Part shown: positions 45,455 to 54,130 of the stretch, piece after piece
How positions within the stretch are numbered: position 1 is the stretch's first letter
Layout of the letters: the number at the start of each line of letters is the position of its first letter
NCBI RefSeq assembly: GCF_000723165.1
Contig: NZ_HG322949.1
Location: forward strand, 1,322,025 to 1,386,024
Reading direction: 5' to 3'
Source: Janthinobacterium agaricidamnosum NBRC 102515 = DSM 9628
GTDB taxonomy: Bacteria > Pseudomonadota > Gammaproteobacteria > Burkholderiales > Burkholderiaceae_D
DNA length: 64,000 nt
The notes under the pieces: model-generated
What the model was told of the DNA's origin: nothing
The model's database searches: none
Seen by the model: the letters and a program-made list of their open reading frames with translations, nothing else
Position numbers and translations under genes: made by a program

Positions 45455-46849
45455 TCACTCGAATAGAGCGGTAAGTTGCTCCAAGCTCTCGGTCATGCCC
45501 ACTCTTTCCGTGATTTGCTGTTGCAAAAACGCCTCAATCTTTTCATGCAGCGCAATCGCCTGGTCCAATACCGGATCGGTGCCGGGGCTGTAGGCGCCGA
45601 CGCTGATCAAGTCGCGGCTGCGCTCATAGCGCGAATACAATTGTTTCAGGCGGCGGGCTTTTTGCTGGTGTTCATGGCTGGTGATCGAGTGGGCCGCCCG
45701 CGAAATCGATTGTTCGATATCGATCGCCGGGTAATGGCCGGCTTCGGCCAGGCGCCGGTTCAGCACGATATGGCCATCCAGGATCGCCCGGGCCGAATCG
45801 GCGATCGGATCTTGCTGGTCGTCGCCCTCGGTCAGCACGGTATAAAACGCGGTGATCGAACCGCCGCCTTCCTCGCCATTGCCGGCCCGCTCGACCAGCA
45901 CCGGCAATTTGGCGAACACCGATGGCGGATAGCCCTTGGTGGCCGGCGGTTCGCCGATCGCCAGCGCGATTTCGCGCTGCGCCATCGCGTAGCGGGTCAG
46001 CGAATCCATGATCAGCAACACGTTTTGGCCCTGGTCGCGGAAATATTCGGCGATCGCGGTGGCGTAGGCCGCGCCTTGCAGGCGCATCAGCGGCGGCGTG
46101 TCGGCCGGCGCCGCCACCACCACCGAGCGGGCCAGGCCGTCGGCGCCGAGGATTTGCTCGATGAATTCCTTCACTTCGCGGCCCCGTTCGCCGATCAGGC
46201 CGACCACGATCACGTCGGCTTCGGTGTAGCGCGCCATCATGCCCAGCAGCACGCTCTTGCCGACGCCGGAACCGGCGAACAAGCCCATGCGCTGGCCGCG
46301 TCCGACGGTCAGCATGCTGTTGATCGAGCGCACCCCGACATCGAGCGTATCGACAATCGGCGCGCGCCCCAGCGGATTGGCGGGGCGCACATTGATCGGC
46401 GCGCTGTCGGCGGTGTGCAGCGGACCGAGCTGGTCCAGCGGGCGGCCGGCGCCATCGAGCACGCGGCCCAGCAATTGCGGGCCGACCGGCAAGTGGCGGG
46501 CCCGGTCGCTGGGGCGGCGGCGTGGATGGGCCACGCTGCCGGGACGCGGAATCGCCGGTTCGACCGGAAACACCCGGGTGCCGGGGATAATCCCTTCGAC
46601 ATCGCTTTGCGGCATCAGGAACAAGCGGTCGCCGTCAAACCCGACCACTTCGGCCTCGACCCGGCCGCCATTCGGCAGCGGCACGGTGCACGCGGCGCCG
46701 ACCGCCAGCCGCAGGCCGACCGCTTCCATCACCAGGCCGGCGACCCGGGTCACCCGGCCGGAAATTTGCATCGGTTCGACGAAACCGGCCACCGCATCGC
46801 AATCGTGCAGGAAAGCGGCCCAGCGCGCCACGTGCGGATTGCCGCTCAC
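45455..46849 (-). CDS. fliI: Flagellum-specific ATPase FliI
   Basis: A 464-residue F1-beta-like ATPase. The Walker A motif AGSGVGKS is at about residues 192-199; Walker B lies in [22 protein letters not shown]. The GTG at 46849 overlaps the fliH stop as GTGA; a TTG at 46861 would add four residues. Energises export with FliH and FliJ. Confidence 0.96.
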   Translation of the reverse strand: MSGNPHVARWAAFLHDCDAVAGFVEPMQISGRVTRVAGLVMEAVGLRLAVGAACTVPLPNGGRVEAEVVGFDGDRLFLMPQSDVEGIIPGTRVFPVEPAIPRPGSVAHPRRRPSDRARHLPVGPQLLGRVLDGAGRPLDQLGPLHTADSAPINVRPANPLGRAPIVDTLDVGVRSINSMLTVGRGQRMGLFAGSGVGKSVLLGMMARYTEADVIVVGLIGERGREVKEFIEQILGADGLARSVVVAAPADTPPLMRLQGAAYATAIAEYFRDQGQNVLLIMDSLTRYAMAQREIALAIGEPPATKGYPPSVFAKLPVLVERAGNGEEGGGSITAFYTVLTEGDDQQDPIADSARAILDGHIVLNRRLAEAGHYPAIDIEQSISRAAHSITSHEHQQKARRLKQLYSRYERSRDLISVGAYSPGTDPVLDQAIALHEKIEAFLQQQITERVGMTESLEQLTALFE

Positions 46850-47583
46850 GGCGCCAGCCAATCGAGATCCTTGCCCAGCGCGTGGGTCAGGCGCTGCCAG
46901 CGGGCCGACGTCTGGGCGTCGATCTGGTTGCTGGCGGTATCGATCTTGCAGCCGCCGCGTTCGACGGCTGGATCTTCGATGACGCGCCAGCCGGCCTTGT
47001 CGAGTTCTTCGGCGATGCCGTCGCGTACCACTTGCGCATCGTCGGGATGAAGCATCAGCAAGGCCGGCTGTTGCAGCACCGGCAAATATTCGATCGCTTC
47101 GCGCACCACCGGCAACACCAGTTCCGGGCGCACCGGCAACGCGGTTTTCAGCATGATCTTGGCCATGTGCAAGGACAAGTCCAGCACTTCATTGGCGATC
47201 AACTGGTCGGCCCCGGCCAGCGCGGCGCCGAATTCCCGGGCCAGTGTTTGCAGGTGCAGCAATTCGGCTTGCGCCGCGGCTTTCCCTTCGGCATACGATT
47301 GCGCATGGCCGGCGGCATGGCCATCGGCGTGTCCGGCGGCCCGGCCGGCATCGTAACCTTCGGCGCGGGCCTGCTCGCGGATCGCATCGAGTTCTTGCTG
47401 GGTCGGATGTTCCAGCGGCGGCGCCGCGTCGGCGTATTGCTCTTGCTGTATGACTTCCTGCAAGGCCGCGCGTTCCTGTTCCTGCGCCTTGCGTGCCTCG
47501 ACGACGCTGGGACGGTCGTCGCCAAAGGACGTCATCTCCCAGCGCTGGTAAGCGGTTTGCTGCTCTTTTGGTAAATTAGACAA
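46846..47583 (-). CDS. fliH: Flagellar export regulator FliH
   Basis: A 245-residue ATPase regulator. It contains the typical Ala/Gly helix segment ([36 protein letters not shown]) and the conserved C-terminal domain. The start is TTG, overlapping the fliG stop, with GAGGA seven bases upstream; the next ATG at 47535 would remove 16 residues. Confidence 0.94.
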   Translation of the reverse strand: MSNLPKEQQTAYQRWEMTSFGDDRPSVVEARKAQEQERAALQEVIQQEQYADAAPPLEHPTQQELDAIREQARAEGYDAGRAAGHADGHAAGHAQSYAEGKAAAQAELLHLQTLAREFGAALAGADQLIANEVLDLSLHMAKIMLKTALPVRPELVLPVVREAIEYLPVLQQPALLMLHPDDAQVVRDGIAEELDKAGWRVIEDPAVERGGCKIDTASNQIDAQTSARWQRLTHALGKDLDWLAP

Positions 47584-48574
47584 ACGAATCCTCGCCTTTG
47601 CCGCCTAATACGATCTGCCCCTCGTCCGCCAGGCGGCGCACGATTTGCAGGATTTGCTTTTGCTGCGCCTCGACTTCGGACAGGCGCACCGGTCCTTTCG
47701 ATTCCAGGTCTTCGCGCATCATTTCGCCGGCGCGCTGCGACATATTCTTGAAGATCTTGTCGCGCAACTCTTGCGACGCGCCCTTCAAGGCGATGATCAG
47801 CATTTCCGACTGGACTTCGCGCAACAGCAGCTGGATGCCGCGGTCGTCGATATCGATGACGTTGTCGAACACGAACATTTCGTCCATGATCTTTTGCGCC
47901 ATATCGTTATCGTAATTCTTGATATTGTCCATCACCGAGCCTTCTTGCTCGCCGCTCATGAAGTTCAGGATCTCGGCCGCGGCGCGCACCCCGCCCAGCG
48001 ACGATTTCTTGATATTTTCATTGCCGGACAACAGTTTCGTCAACACGTCGTTCAGTTCGCGCAGCGCGGCCGGCTGCACCCCGTCCAGCGTGGCGATGCG
48101 CAACACCACGTCGTTGCGCAGCCGGTCGGTGAAGTGGCCGAGGATTTCGCAGGCCTGGTCGCGTTCCAGGTGGACCAGGATGGTGGCGATGATTTGCGGA
48201 TGTTCGTTGCGGATCAGCTCGGATACCGATTGCGAATCCATCCATTTCAGCGATTCGATGCCGGAGGCGTCCTTGCCGCCCAATATGCGCGACAGCAACA
48301 CCGACGCCTTGTCGTCGCCCAGCGCCTTGGTCAGCACCTGGCGGATGTATTCGTCGGAATCGAGGCCGACGGTGGAATTGAGTTGGGTTTGCGAGCGGAA
48401 GTCGTCCAGCACCTCGACCACCTGGTCGTGCGCGATGCCCTTCATGGTCGCCATCGCGGCGCCCAGTTTCAGCACTTCGCGCGGGCCGAGGAATTTCATC
48501 ACTTCGGCCGCTTCGCTTTCGCCCATCGCCAGCATCAGGATGGCGGCTTTTTGCAGCCCTGTCGTTTCAGTCAT
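47576..48574 (-). CDS. fliG: Flagellar motor switch protein FliG
   Basis: A 332-residue C-ring protein with armadillo-like middle domain (SVSELIRNEHPQIIATILVHLERDQACEIL, EHPQ motif) and C-terminal torque domain (VFDNVIDIDDRGIQLLLREVQSEMLIIALKGASQELRDKIFKNMSQRAGEMMREDLE). Length matches E. coli (331). Confidence 0.98.
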   Translation of the reverse strand: MTETTGLQKAAILMLAMGESEAAEVMKFLGPREVLKLGAAMATMKGIAHDQVVEVLDDFRSQTQLNSTVGLDSDEYIRQVLTKALGDDKASVLLSRILGGKDASGIESLKWMDSQSVSELIRNEHPQIIATILVHLERDQACEILGHFTDRLRNDVVLRIATLDGVQPAALRELNDVLTKLLSGNENIKKSSLGGVRAAAEILNFMSGEQEGSVMDNIKNYDNDMAQKIMDEMFVFDNVIDIDDRGIQLLLREVQSEMLIIALKGASQELRDKIFKNMSQRAGEMMREDLESKGPVRLSEVEAQQKQILQIVRRLADEGQIVLGGKGEDSFV

Positions 48575-50282
48575 TATTGCCTACCCATGCTTTGATCACG
48601 TTGGCCACCACCCGTGGATCTTCCTGCGCCAGCTTCTTGGCCATCGCCAGGTTGTCGCGGTAGCCGCGGGCGGTGTCTTCTTCCATTCTTTCCAGCTCTT
48701 TTTCGGTCAGCAAGACTTCGTTTTCTTCGCCATCCTTGCTCAGCACCGGTTCTTCCGGCGGCGGCGCGGCGGCGAAATCGTCGATCTTGCGGAATACCGG
48801 GCGCATCATCGGACGCACGATCTTGATGAATAAATACAGCAAAATCAAGGCGGTGATCAGGAATTTCGCCAATTCCTTGGCCAGCGGCAAGTTTGCCGCA
48901 TCGCGCCACCAGTCCACGGCCGCCTCCGGCGCACGGTCGATGCCGTCGAACGGCGAATTGGCGACGCTGAAACTGTCGCCCCGTTCCTTGTTGTAGCCCA
49001 TGGCTTCCTTGACCAGGTTATTGATCTGCGCCATTTCCGCATCCGGGATCGGCTTGACCGTGACCTTGCCATTCTGGTCGACGCTGCGGCGGTAATTGAC
49101 CACCACCGCGACCGACAGCCGGCGCAAGCCGCCCATCGATTTCTGTTCGTAGCGGACGGTTTTATCGACCTCGTAATTGGTGGTCGCATCCTTGTGCGTC
49201 GGCAAGGCCGGCGCCGGGGCAGGGGCGCCGGTCGGCGCGGCGGCCGTCAGCGGCGCGGTAGCCACGCCCGGCGGCTGGTTCGACAGCGCGCCCGGCACGC
49301 CGGACGGGTTGGCATTGCCGCCGCCGCTGGTTTCACTGGTTTGCTGGCTGCGGATCGCCGACGCTTCCGGCGGCGAATTCGGCTTGTAGGTTTCTGCCGC
49401 TTGCTCGGTTTGCGAAAAATCGACATCGGCGGTCGCTTCGGCGCGTACATTGCCTTGCCCCACGATCGGCAGCAGGATCGATTCGATCTGCTTGTTCACG
49501 CTTTGCTGCAACTGCTGCACATACTTCAGCTGGTTCGGATCGAGATTCTTGCCGTTCAGCTTATCCTTGTCGCGGTTCTGGTCGGACAGCAAATTGCCGG
49601 CCTGGTCGACAATCGTCACATTGGCTGGCAGCAATTCCGGCACGCTGGAGGCGACCAGGTGCACGATGGCGCTCACTTGCAATTGATCGAGCGCGCGGCC
49701 GGGACGCAGGTTCAGCAGCACCGACGCGGTCGGTTTTTGCTGGTCGCGCACGAATACCGACGGCTTCGGCAGCGCCAGGTGGACCCGCGCCGTATCGACC
49801 GCCGATACGGATTCGATCGATTTGGCCAGTTCGCCTTCCAGCGCGCGCTGGAAATTGACTTGCTCCAGGAATTGCGACACGCCCAGTTTCTGGTTTTCCA
49901 TCAGCTCGAAACCGACATTGCCGCCCTTCGGCAAGCCTTGCGCCGCCAGTTTCAGGCGCGCATCGTGGACTTGCTCGGCCGGCACCAGGATCGCGCCGCC
50001 GCCTTCGGAAAACTTGTGCTTGATGCCGAGCTGGTCGAGCGAGGCGGTGATGGCGCCGCCGTCGCGGTCGGTGAAATTGGAAAACAGCACGCGGTATTCC
50101 GGCGGCTGGTTCCACATATACAGCGCCACGCCGACGGCGATCAGTGCCGCGACGCCCAATCCGCGCAAGAAATTCTTGCCCATCGGACTTTGCGCAAAAT
50201 TCTGCATCGATTGCATAGGCGTCGGTGCGGGCAAGGCCGGCGCCGGCGGGGTGTTCAATTGAAGGTCTTCGGCTACAGCCAT
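48567..50282 (-). CDS. fliF: Flagellar MS-ring protein FliF
   Basis: A 571-residue MS-ring protein with two membrane segments (near residues 38-58, LRGLGVAALIAVGVALYMW, and about 455-475) and the ring-building motifs (EYRVLFSNFTDRDGGAITASLDQLGI, MENQKLGVSQFLEQVNFQRALEGELAKSIESV). The C-terminal FliG-binding tail ends KAWVGNND. The ATG at 50282 starts at the usual place; 25 extra upstream codons are open but not FliF-like. It overlaps fliG by eight bases and is divergent from fliE. Confidence 0.97.
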   Translation of the reverse strand: MAVAEDLQLNTPPAPALPAPTPMQSMQNFAQSPMGKNFLRGLGVAALIAVGVALYMWNQPPEYRVLFSNFTDRDGGAITASLDQLGIKHKFSEGGGAILVPAEQVHDARLKLAAQGLPKGGNVGFELMENQKLGVSQFLEQVNFQRALEGELAKSIESVSAVDTARVHLALPKPSVFVRDQQKPTASVLLNLRPGRALDQLQVSAIVHLVASSVPELLPANVTIVDQAGNLLSDQNRDKDKLNGKNLDPNQLKYVQQLQQSVNKQIESILLPIVGQGNVRAEATADVDFSQTEQAAETYKPNSPPEASAIRSQQTSETSGGGNANPSGVPGALSNQPPGVATAPLTAAAPTGAPAPAPALPTHKDATTNYEVDKTVRYEQKSMGGLRRLSVAVVVNYRRSVDQNGKVTVKPIPDAEMAQINNLVKEAMGYNKERGDSFSVANSPFDGIDRAPEAAVDWWRDAANLPLAKELAKFLITALILLYLFIKIVRPMMRPVFRKIDDFAAAPPPEEPVLSKDGEENEVLLTEKELERMEEDTARGYRDNLAMAKKLAQEDPRVVANVIKAWVGNND

Positions 50283-50551
50283 GGTCGGTTTCCGAACGCG
50301 TCGTTTTAAGTGGTCAGGGAGCCAAGCCACGCTGGAGGCTTGGATGAATAAACACAATTATCCGGTAACGTCACGGCCTTTCATCGTTAAAACAGAGCGG
50401 CATTTTGCCCACTGCTCGGCCTAGCAGCTTGCCGCCCGGCTGATATTGTGGAAGCCTGGCAACGTGGGTATGCACCATTGTACCCGGCGTTGCCTGGACG
50501 GCCAGGGTTTTGTTCTCTGGCAGCAACAAATACAGGAAGCGGGAGGCGAGT

Positions 50552-50902
50552 GTGAAAACAGGCGGCATGGGCGGTATCGACAGTAGCCGGATCGAGGCAA
50601 TGATTGCCCAATTGAAGGCAGCGGCGACGCGCCCTCAGGCGGCAGTGCCGTCTATCCAGACGGAAAGTCCGGCAAGCAAGGTCAATTTTTCAGATGCATT
50701 AAAGGGCGCGCTGGAGTCGGTCAGCGCATCGCAGAAGTCGTCAGCCGAACTGGGCAAGCGTTTCACGATGGGCGACGACAGCGTCAGCCTGTCGGACGTG
50801 ATGATCGCCGGCCAGAAATCGAGCATCGAATTCCAGGCCAGCGTACAGGTGCGCAATAAACTGGTACAGGCTTACCACGAAATCATGAATATGCAAGTGT
50901 AG
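50552..50902 (+). CDS. fliE: Flagellar hook-basal body adaptor FliE
   Basis: A 116-residue protein joining the MS-ring to the rod. The C-terminal part FTMGDDSVSLSDVMIAGQKSSIEFQASVQVRNKLVQAYHEIMNMQV is diagnostic. The GTG at 50552 follows GGGAGG by about six bases; an ATG at 50567 is an alternative. The 269-bp gap to fliF must hold both promoters; I see no sigma-28 site there. Confidence 0.95.
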   Translation: MKTGGMGGIDSSRIEAMIAQLKAAATRPQAAVPSIQTESPASKVNFSDALKGALESVSASQKSSAELGKRFTMGDDSVSLSDVMIAGQKSSIEFQASVQVRNKLVQAYHEIMNMQV

Positions 50903-50907
50903 CGCCT

Positions 50908-50991
50908 CGCGCAAGGCGCCCAGGACTGCATTGCCTTGCCGACCATTCGTACTGTCTGCGGCAATGCGCCTTGTCCTGGGCGCCTTGCGCG
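50908..50991. terminator. Large palindromic bidirectional terminator between fliE and ycgR
   Basis: A perfect 19-bp inverted repeat (50908-50926 with 50973-50991) encloses a second stem, GCATTGCC (50928-50935) with GGCAATGC (50960-50967). The two genes converge here, so a hairpin active in both directions is expected. There is no clear T-run, so strength is uncertain. Confidence 0.7.
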
Positions 50992-51014
50992 ACGCTCTTG
51001 TAAACCGTGGTGGT

Positions 51015-51776
51015 TCAGCCTAAACCGGTCAGGCGGGCGTTGCGTTCGCGTTCGAGGCGGGTGATGTAGCGCTGCACTTGCGCCAGCATGGCGCGCGGGA
51101 TGTCGACGAATTGGCAGCCGAGACGCCGGTTCAGCTTGTTGTTCAGCAGGGTCATGTCCAGCGAGTTGCGGATCTGCAGGGTGGTCGTCACCAGGCCGAT
51201 GTCCGGCAAGTCGATGCGGCAGCCGGGGTAGTCCTTGCCGATGGTGTCGCCCAGTATCAATTTATTGTCCAGTATCGCAATCCCGCCGCAACTGATGTCG
51301 GCCAGCGGGAACGGCGTGGCGGTGCCGCCCAGTTCCGGCGGCAGCGGGATGATGATGCGCACCGGGTTGCTGACCGGCGTGTTCATGCGGTAATACTCGC
51401 GCCGCTGCAAACGGATCAGGCTGGCCGGCAGCGCGATTTTCAGCGCCGCCGCATTGTCGTAGGTGCACTCCGATACCAATTGGCTGGAAAACAGGATGCG
51501 AATCTTGTCGAGCGTGGTTTCGAACGAGATGTCGCTGGCCGCCGCGATGCGCCGGTTTTGTTCCGGACTGACCGAGCGGTCGAGGATTACGGTATTGTTG
51601 TCCGCATCGACTTCCAGGATCGACGTCACGCACACATCGGCTTCGCCATGCACCAGCATGCGGATCAGCTGGTTTTTTTCGCCGATGCCGCGCAGCAGGG
51701 CGATAATTTCACGTCGTGATTCGACTTCAAAGTCATGCCAGTTTTCGAGGCCGGAATCCATAAAATGTGCTTGCAT
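51015..51776 (-). CDS. ycgR: Flagellar brake protein YcgR (PilZ domain)
   Basis: A 253-residue protein with an N-terminal YcgR domain (about residues 15-115) and a C-terminal PilZ domain that binds cyclic di-GMP. The PilZ ligands are visible: RLQRREYYR (RxxxR) and ADISCGGIAI (D/NxSxxG). With c-di-GMP bound, YcgR slows the motor. It is the last gene of the fliD operon, 36 bp after fhlB. Confidence 0.95.
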   Translation of the reverse strand: MQAHFMDSGLENWHDFEVESRREIIALLRGIGEKNQLIRMLVHGEADVCVTSILEVDADNNTVILDRSVSPEQNRRIAAASDISFETTLDKIRILFSSQLVSECTYDNAAALKIALPASLIRLQRREYYRMNTPVSNPVRIIIPLPPELGGTATPFPLADISCGGIAILDNKLILGDTIGKDYPGCRIDLPDIGLVTTTLQIRNSLDMTLLNNKLNRRLGCQFVDIPRAMLAQVQRYITRLERERNARLTGLG

Positions 51777-51812
51777 TGATGCCTGTCTCAGTACGATTGG
51801 AAGATGCGTTTA

Positions 51813-52151
51813 TTATTCGGGGGCGGCAGGAAGCGAGGCGCGCGTGTCCGGCGCTTCCGGCAATACGTCGCCGCTCTTTTGCGCAGATTCAATATGATAT
51901 AACCACGCCAACAGTTCCGCAATCGCCCGGTACAGCGCCGGTGGAATTTCGCGGTCCAGGTCGACATCCATCAACAAAGACACCAATTCCTTCGATTCAT
52001 GGACGAACACGCCATGTTCGCGGGCCCGTTCGATGATGTTGTCGGCGATTAAGCCGCTGCCTTTGGCGACCACCTTGGGGGCGCCTTCGCCATTCTGGTA
52101 AGCCAGCGCGACGGCATTTTGCAGCAAGCGCTTATTGCCCTGGTTCGACAT
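51813..52151 (-). CDS. fhlB: FlhB C-terminal-domain homologue (FhlB/YlqH-like)
   Basis: A 112-residue cytoplasmic protein equal to FlhB from just after the NPTH cleavage site: NAVALAYQNGEGAPKVVAKGSGLIADNIIERAREHGVFVHESKELVSLLMDVDLDREIPPALYRAIAELLAWLYHI aligns with residues 272-350 of the FlhB at 16968. The NPTH motif and all membrane segments are absent. It resembles a pre-cleaved FlhB tail. It overlaps the upstream FliK-like gene by 20 bases, which suggests joint action in substrate switching. Confidence 0.9.
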   Translation of the reverse strand: MSNQGNKRLLQNAVALAYQNGEGAPKVVAKGSGLIADNIIERAREHGVFVHESKELVSLLMDVDLDREIPPALYRAIAELLAWLYHIESAQKSGDVLPEAPDTRASLPAAPE

Positions 52152-53322
52152 CGCCGGCCTCCGTCGCGGCGGCCTGGCCGCTGATGGTCAGCGACGACAG
52201 CGGCGCACCGGCCGCGTCGAGCGACTTTTCCAGCGCCGCGGCGTGCTGGCGCAGCGTGGCCGCGCTGTCCGGCGTAGCGGTCTGCATCTGGATGTGGACC
52301 CGGCCGCCGACCAGCGTCACCGAGGCCGACACTTCGCCCAGCATCGGGAAGCGGAAGCGCACGCCGCTGCGCCAGGCCGCTTGCTCGCCGTCATCGGACG
52401 CCTCTTGCTGGCCGCCATGCTGGCCATCCTGGTCGATTTCCCATTCCATGCGCTGGCCCGGCCACGCCTCGCCGTGCCACACCACGCGGCCCTGTTCATG
52501 GGTCAGCAATTGCAGGTTGATCAGTTGGGCCGAGGCGAGGTCGGTGCCTTGCATCGCCTTGGCCATTTCGCCCTGCAATGCTTTTTGCATTTGCGGCTCG
52601 GCCATCAGGCTTTGCAGGCTGCGTTTGCCTTCGGCCCATTCGGCGACGTGGGATTCGTAAAACAGGCCGCTGCGCTCGACCGTGTCGTGCAGGGTTTGCG
52701 CCAGTTGTGTGGTATTGACCGGCGGCACTACCAGCGGCGCCTTGCCGATGATCGCCAGCGGCGCGCCGGGCACGCTTTGGGCCTGGGTCAGCACGCTGGT
52801 GATGGCGCGGCCGGCCTTGCTCAATTCCGGCGCCGGCGCGTCGTTGTCGAAGCCGGCCAGTTGGCCGGATGGCGTCAGCGGGGCTTTGCCGAGCAGCGTG
52901 GCGGCCAGACTGGTGGCCCGTGCGCCGGTTTGCGCCGTGCCGGCCTGGGCCGTCTGGCCCGACTTGGCATCGGCGGGGGCCGCCTCGTTGTCATTTTGCG
53001 CCTCGGCATAGGTCAGCGTGACGCTGCTGCCGGGATCGCGGGTGCCGACTTGAAAGGTGGGGCGCGGATTGACGGCCACCAGCGTCAGCGGCACTTCCGA
53101 ACCGACTTGCGCGCCGGATGGCAACAGCATGCGCGCCGGCGTGCCCGCCACCCGCACGATAAAACTGCCGTCGCCGAGGCGGGCCATCACCTGGCCCTGC
53201 ATCAGCTTGCCGGTCAGCCCTTGCAGCGCGCGCTGGAAGTCGACCTGGCGCGTGTCGCCGACCGTGTCGGCCGCACGCGCGCCCTTGAGCGGGGTCAGCG
53301 GCTGCATGCCGATCGCGTCCAT
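52132..53322 (-). CDS. Second FliK-like hook-length control domain protein
   Basis: A 396-residue protein. The N-terminal part has a beta-rich motif (LMQGQVMARLGDGSFIVRVAGTPARMLLPSGAQVGSEVPLTLV); the C-terminal part has a flagellar hook domain pattern (ARSGVRFRFPMLGEVSASVTLVGGRVHIQMQTATPDSAATLRQHAAALEKSLDAAGAPLSSLTISGQ is the equivalent block, beginning near residue 310). It differs from the standard FliK at 43573. It lies between fliT and fhlB in the late operon. Function as a regulator of export specificity is inferred. Confidence 0.78.
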   Translation of the reverse strand: MDAIGMQPLTPLKGARAADTVGDTRQVDFQRALQGLTGKLMQGQVMARLGDGSFIVRVAGTPARMLLPSGAQVGSEVPLTLVAVNPRPTFQVGTRDPGSSVTLTYAEAQNDNEAAPADAKSGQTAQAGTAQTGARATSLAATLLGKAPLTPSGQLAGFDNDAPAPELSKAGRAITSVLTQAQSVPGAPLAIIGKAPLVVPPVNTTQLAQTLHDTVERSGLFYESHVAEWAEGKRSLQSLMAEPQMQKALQGEMAKAMQGTDLASAQLINLQLLTHEQGRVVWHGEAWPGQRMEWEIDQDGQHGGQQEASDDGEQAAWRSGVRFRFPMLGEVSASVTLVGGRVHIQMQTATPDSAATLRQHAAALEKSLDAAGAPLSSLTISGQAAATEAGDVEPGQ

Positions 53323-53341
53323 GGCGCGCGCCTGTTATGCG

Positions 53342-53671
53342 TCAGGCGGCGCCGTAAGCGTTGACGAGCCGCCTTTCGGTGCCGGTGCTGTTGATCAATT
53401 TCGACAAATGGGCCATCCACGGCAGGGTCAGGTCGCGGATTTTGCGGTCATCGTCGAGCAATTTCTTGATGATCTGTACTTTCTTCAGGCGCAACGCCGC
53501 TTCCAGCTGCGCCGGCGCTTCGTTTTCGCGCAAGGCGCGGGCGTGTCCGGCGACGCGTTTTTCCAGCGTCTCCAGCAATTCCCAGTCGGACTGGACGGCG
53601 GCCTGCACCATTTGTTCGGTGATTTCGACCATCGCTTCGTATTGCGACAGCACTTCTTGACTGGTCATCAT
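53342..53671 (-). CDS. fliT: Flagellar export chaperone FliT
   Basis: A 109-residue helical protein after fliS, the normal fliT position (SQEVLSQYEAMVEITEQMVQAAVQSDWELLETLEKRVAGHARAL). FliT escorts the cap protein FliD and in enterobacteria also inhibits FlhDC. It overlaps fliS by four bases; a second ATG immediately follows the first. Confidence 0.88.
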   Translation of the reverse strand: MMTSQEVLSQYEAMVEITEQMVQAAVQSDWELLETLEKRVAGHARALRENEAPAQLEAALRLKKVQIIKKLLDDDRKIRDLTLPWMAHLSKLINSTGTERRLVNAYGAA

Positions 53672-54111
53672 GGATAGGCGCTCGTTAAGCTGGTTGGACG
53701 GGAGCCGGACTGGGCCGCTGGCGTGGCGCCGATGGCATTCCAGGTGTCGCGCAAGTCGATCAACAGGCGCTGTACTTCTTCGATGATTTCCGGCTGGTTT
53801 TTCAAGTTGGCCATCAACAGGCGGTCGCTCATGTATTCATACAGCGAGTCGAGACCTTCGGCGATGTCGCCGCCGACTTTTTTGTCGAGCGAGGCGCGCA
53901 AGCCGCTGTCGATGATCAACAGGGCTTTGGAAATCGCCTTGCCTTTTTCTGCGATATTGCCGGCGCGCATGTGCATCAATGCCATATTCAGCGCCGTCAG
54001 GGCGCCGTCATACAGCATGACGATCAATTTGTGCGGGCTGGCCGCGACGACGCCGGTTTCCATGCCCACTTTTTCATAGGCGCTGACGCCGTTTTGCCTG
54101 GTACCGAACAT
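53668..54111 (-). CDS. fliS: Flagellin chaperone FliS
   Basis: A 147-residue flagellin chaperone: VSAYEKVGMETGVVAASPHKLIVMLYDGALTALNMALMHMRAGNIAEKGKAISKALLIIDSGLRASLDKKVGGDIAEGLDSLYEYM is typical. The ATG at 54111 has AGGAG about eight bases upstream. It lies 19 bp after fliD. Confidence 0.97.
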   Translation of the reverse strand: MFGTRQNGVSAYEKVGMETGVVAASPHKLIVMLYDGALTALNMALMHMRAGNIAEKGKAISKALLIIDSGLRASLDKKVGGDIAEGLDSLYEYMSDRLLMANLKNQPEIIEEVQRLLIDLRDTWNAIGATPAAQSGSRPTSLTSAYP

Positions 54112-54130
54112 ACTCTGTTCTCCTGTCTGA

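Noticed and set aside
52132..53322. Second FliK-like gene as a decayed duplicate of fliK
   Set aside because: The frame is full length, has different motifs from the FliK at 43573 and is tightly overlapped with fhlB, so it looks like a separate functional gene.
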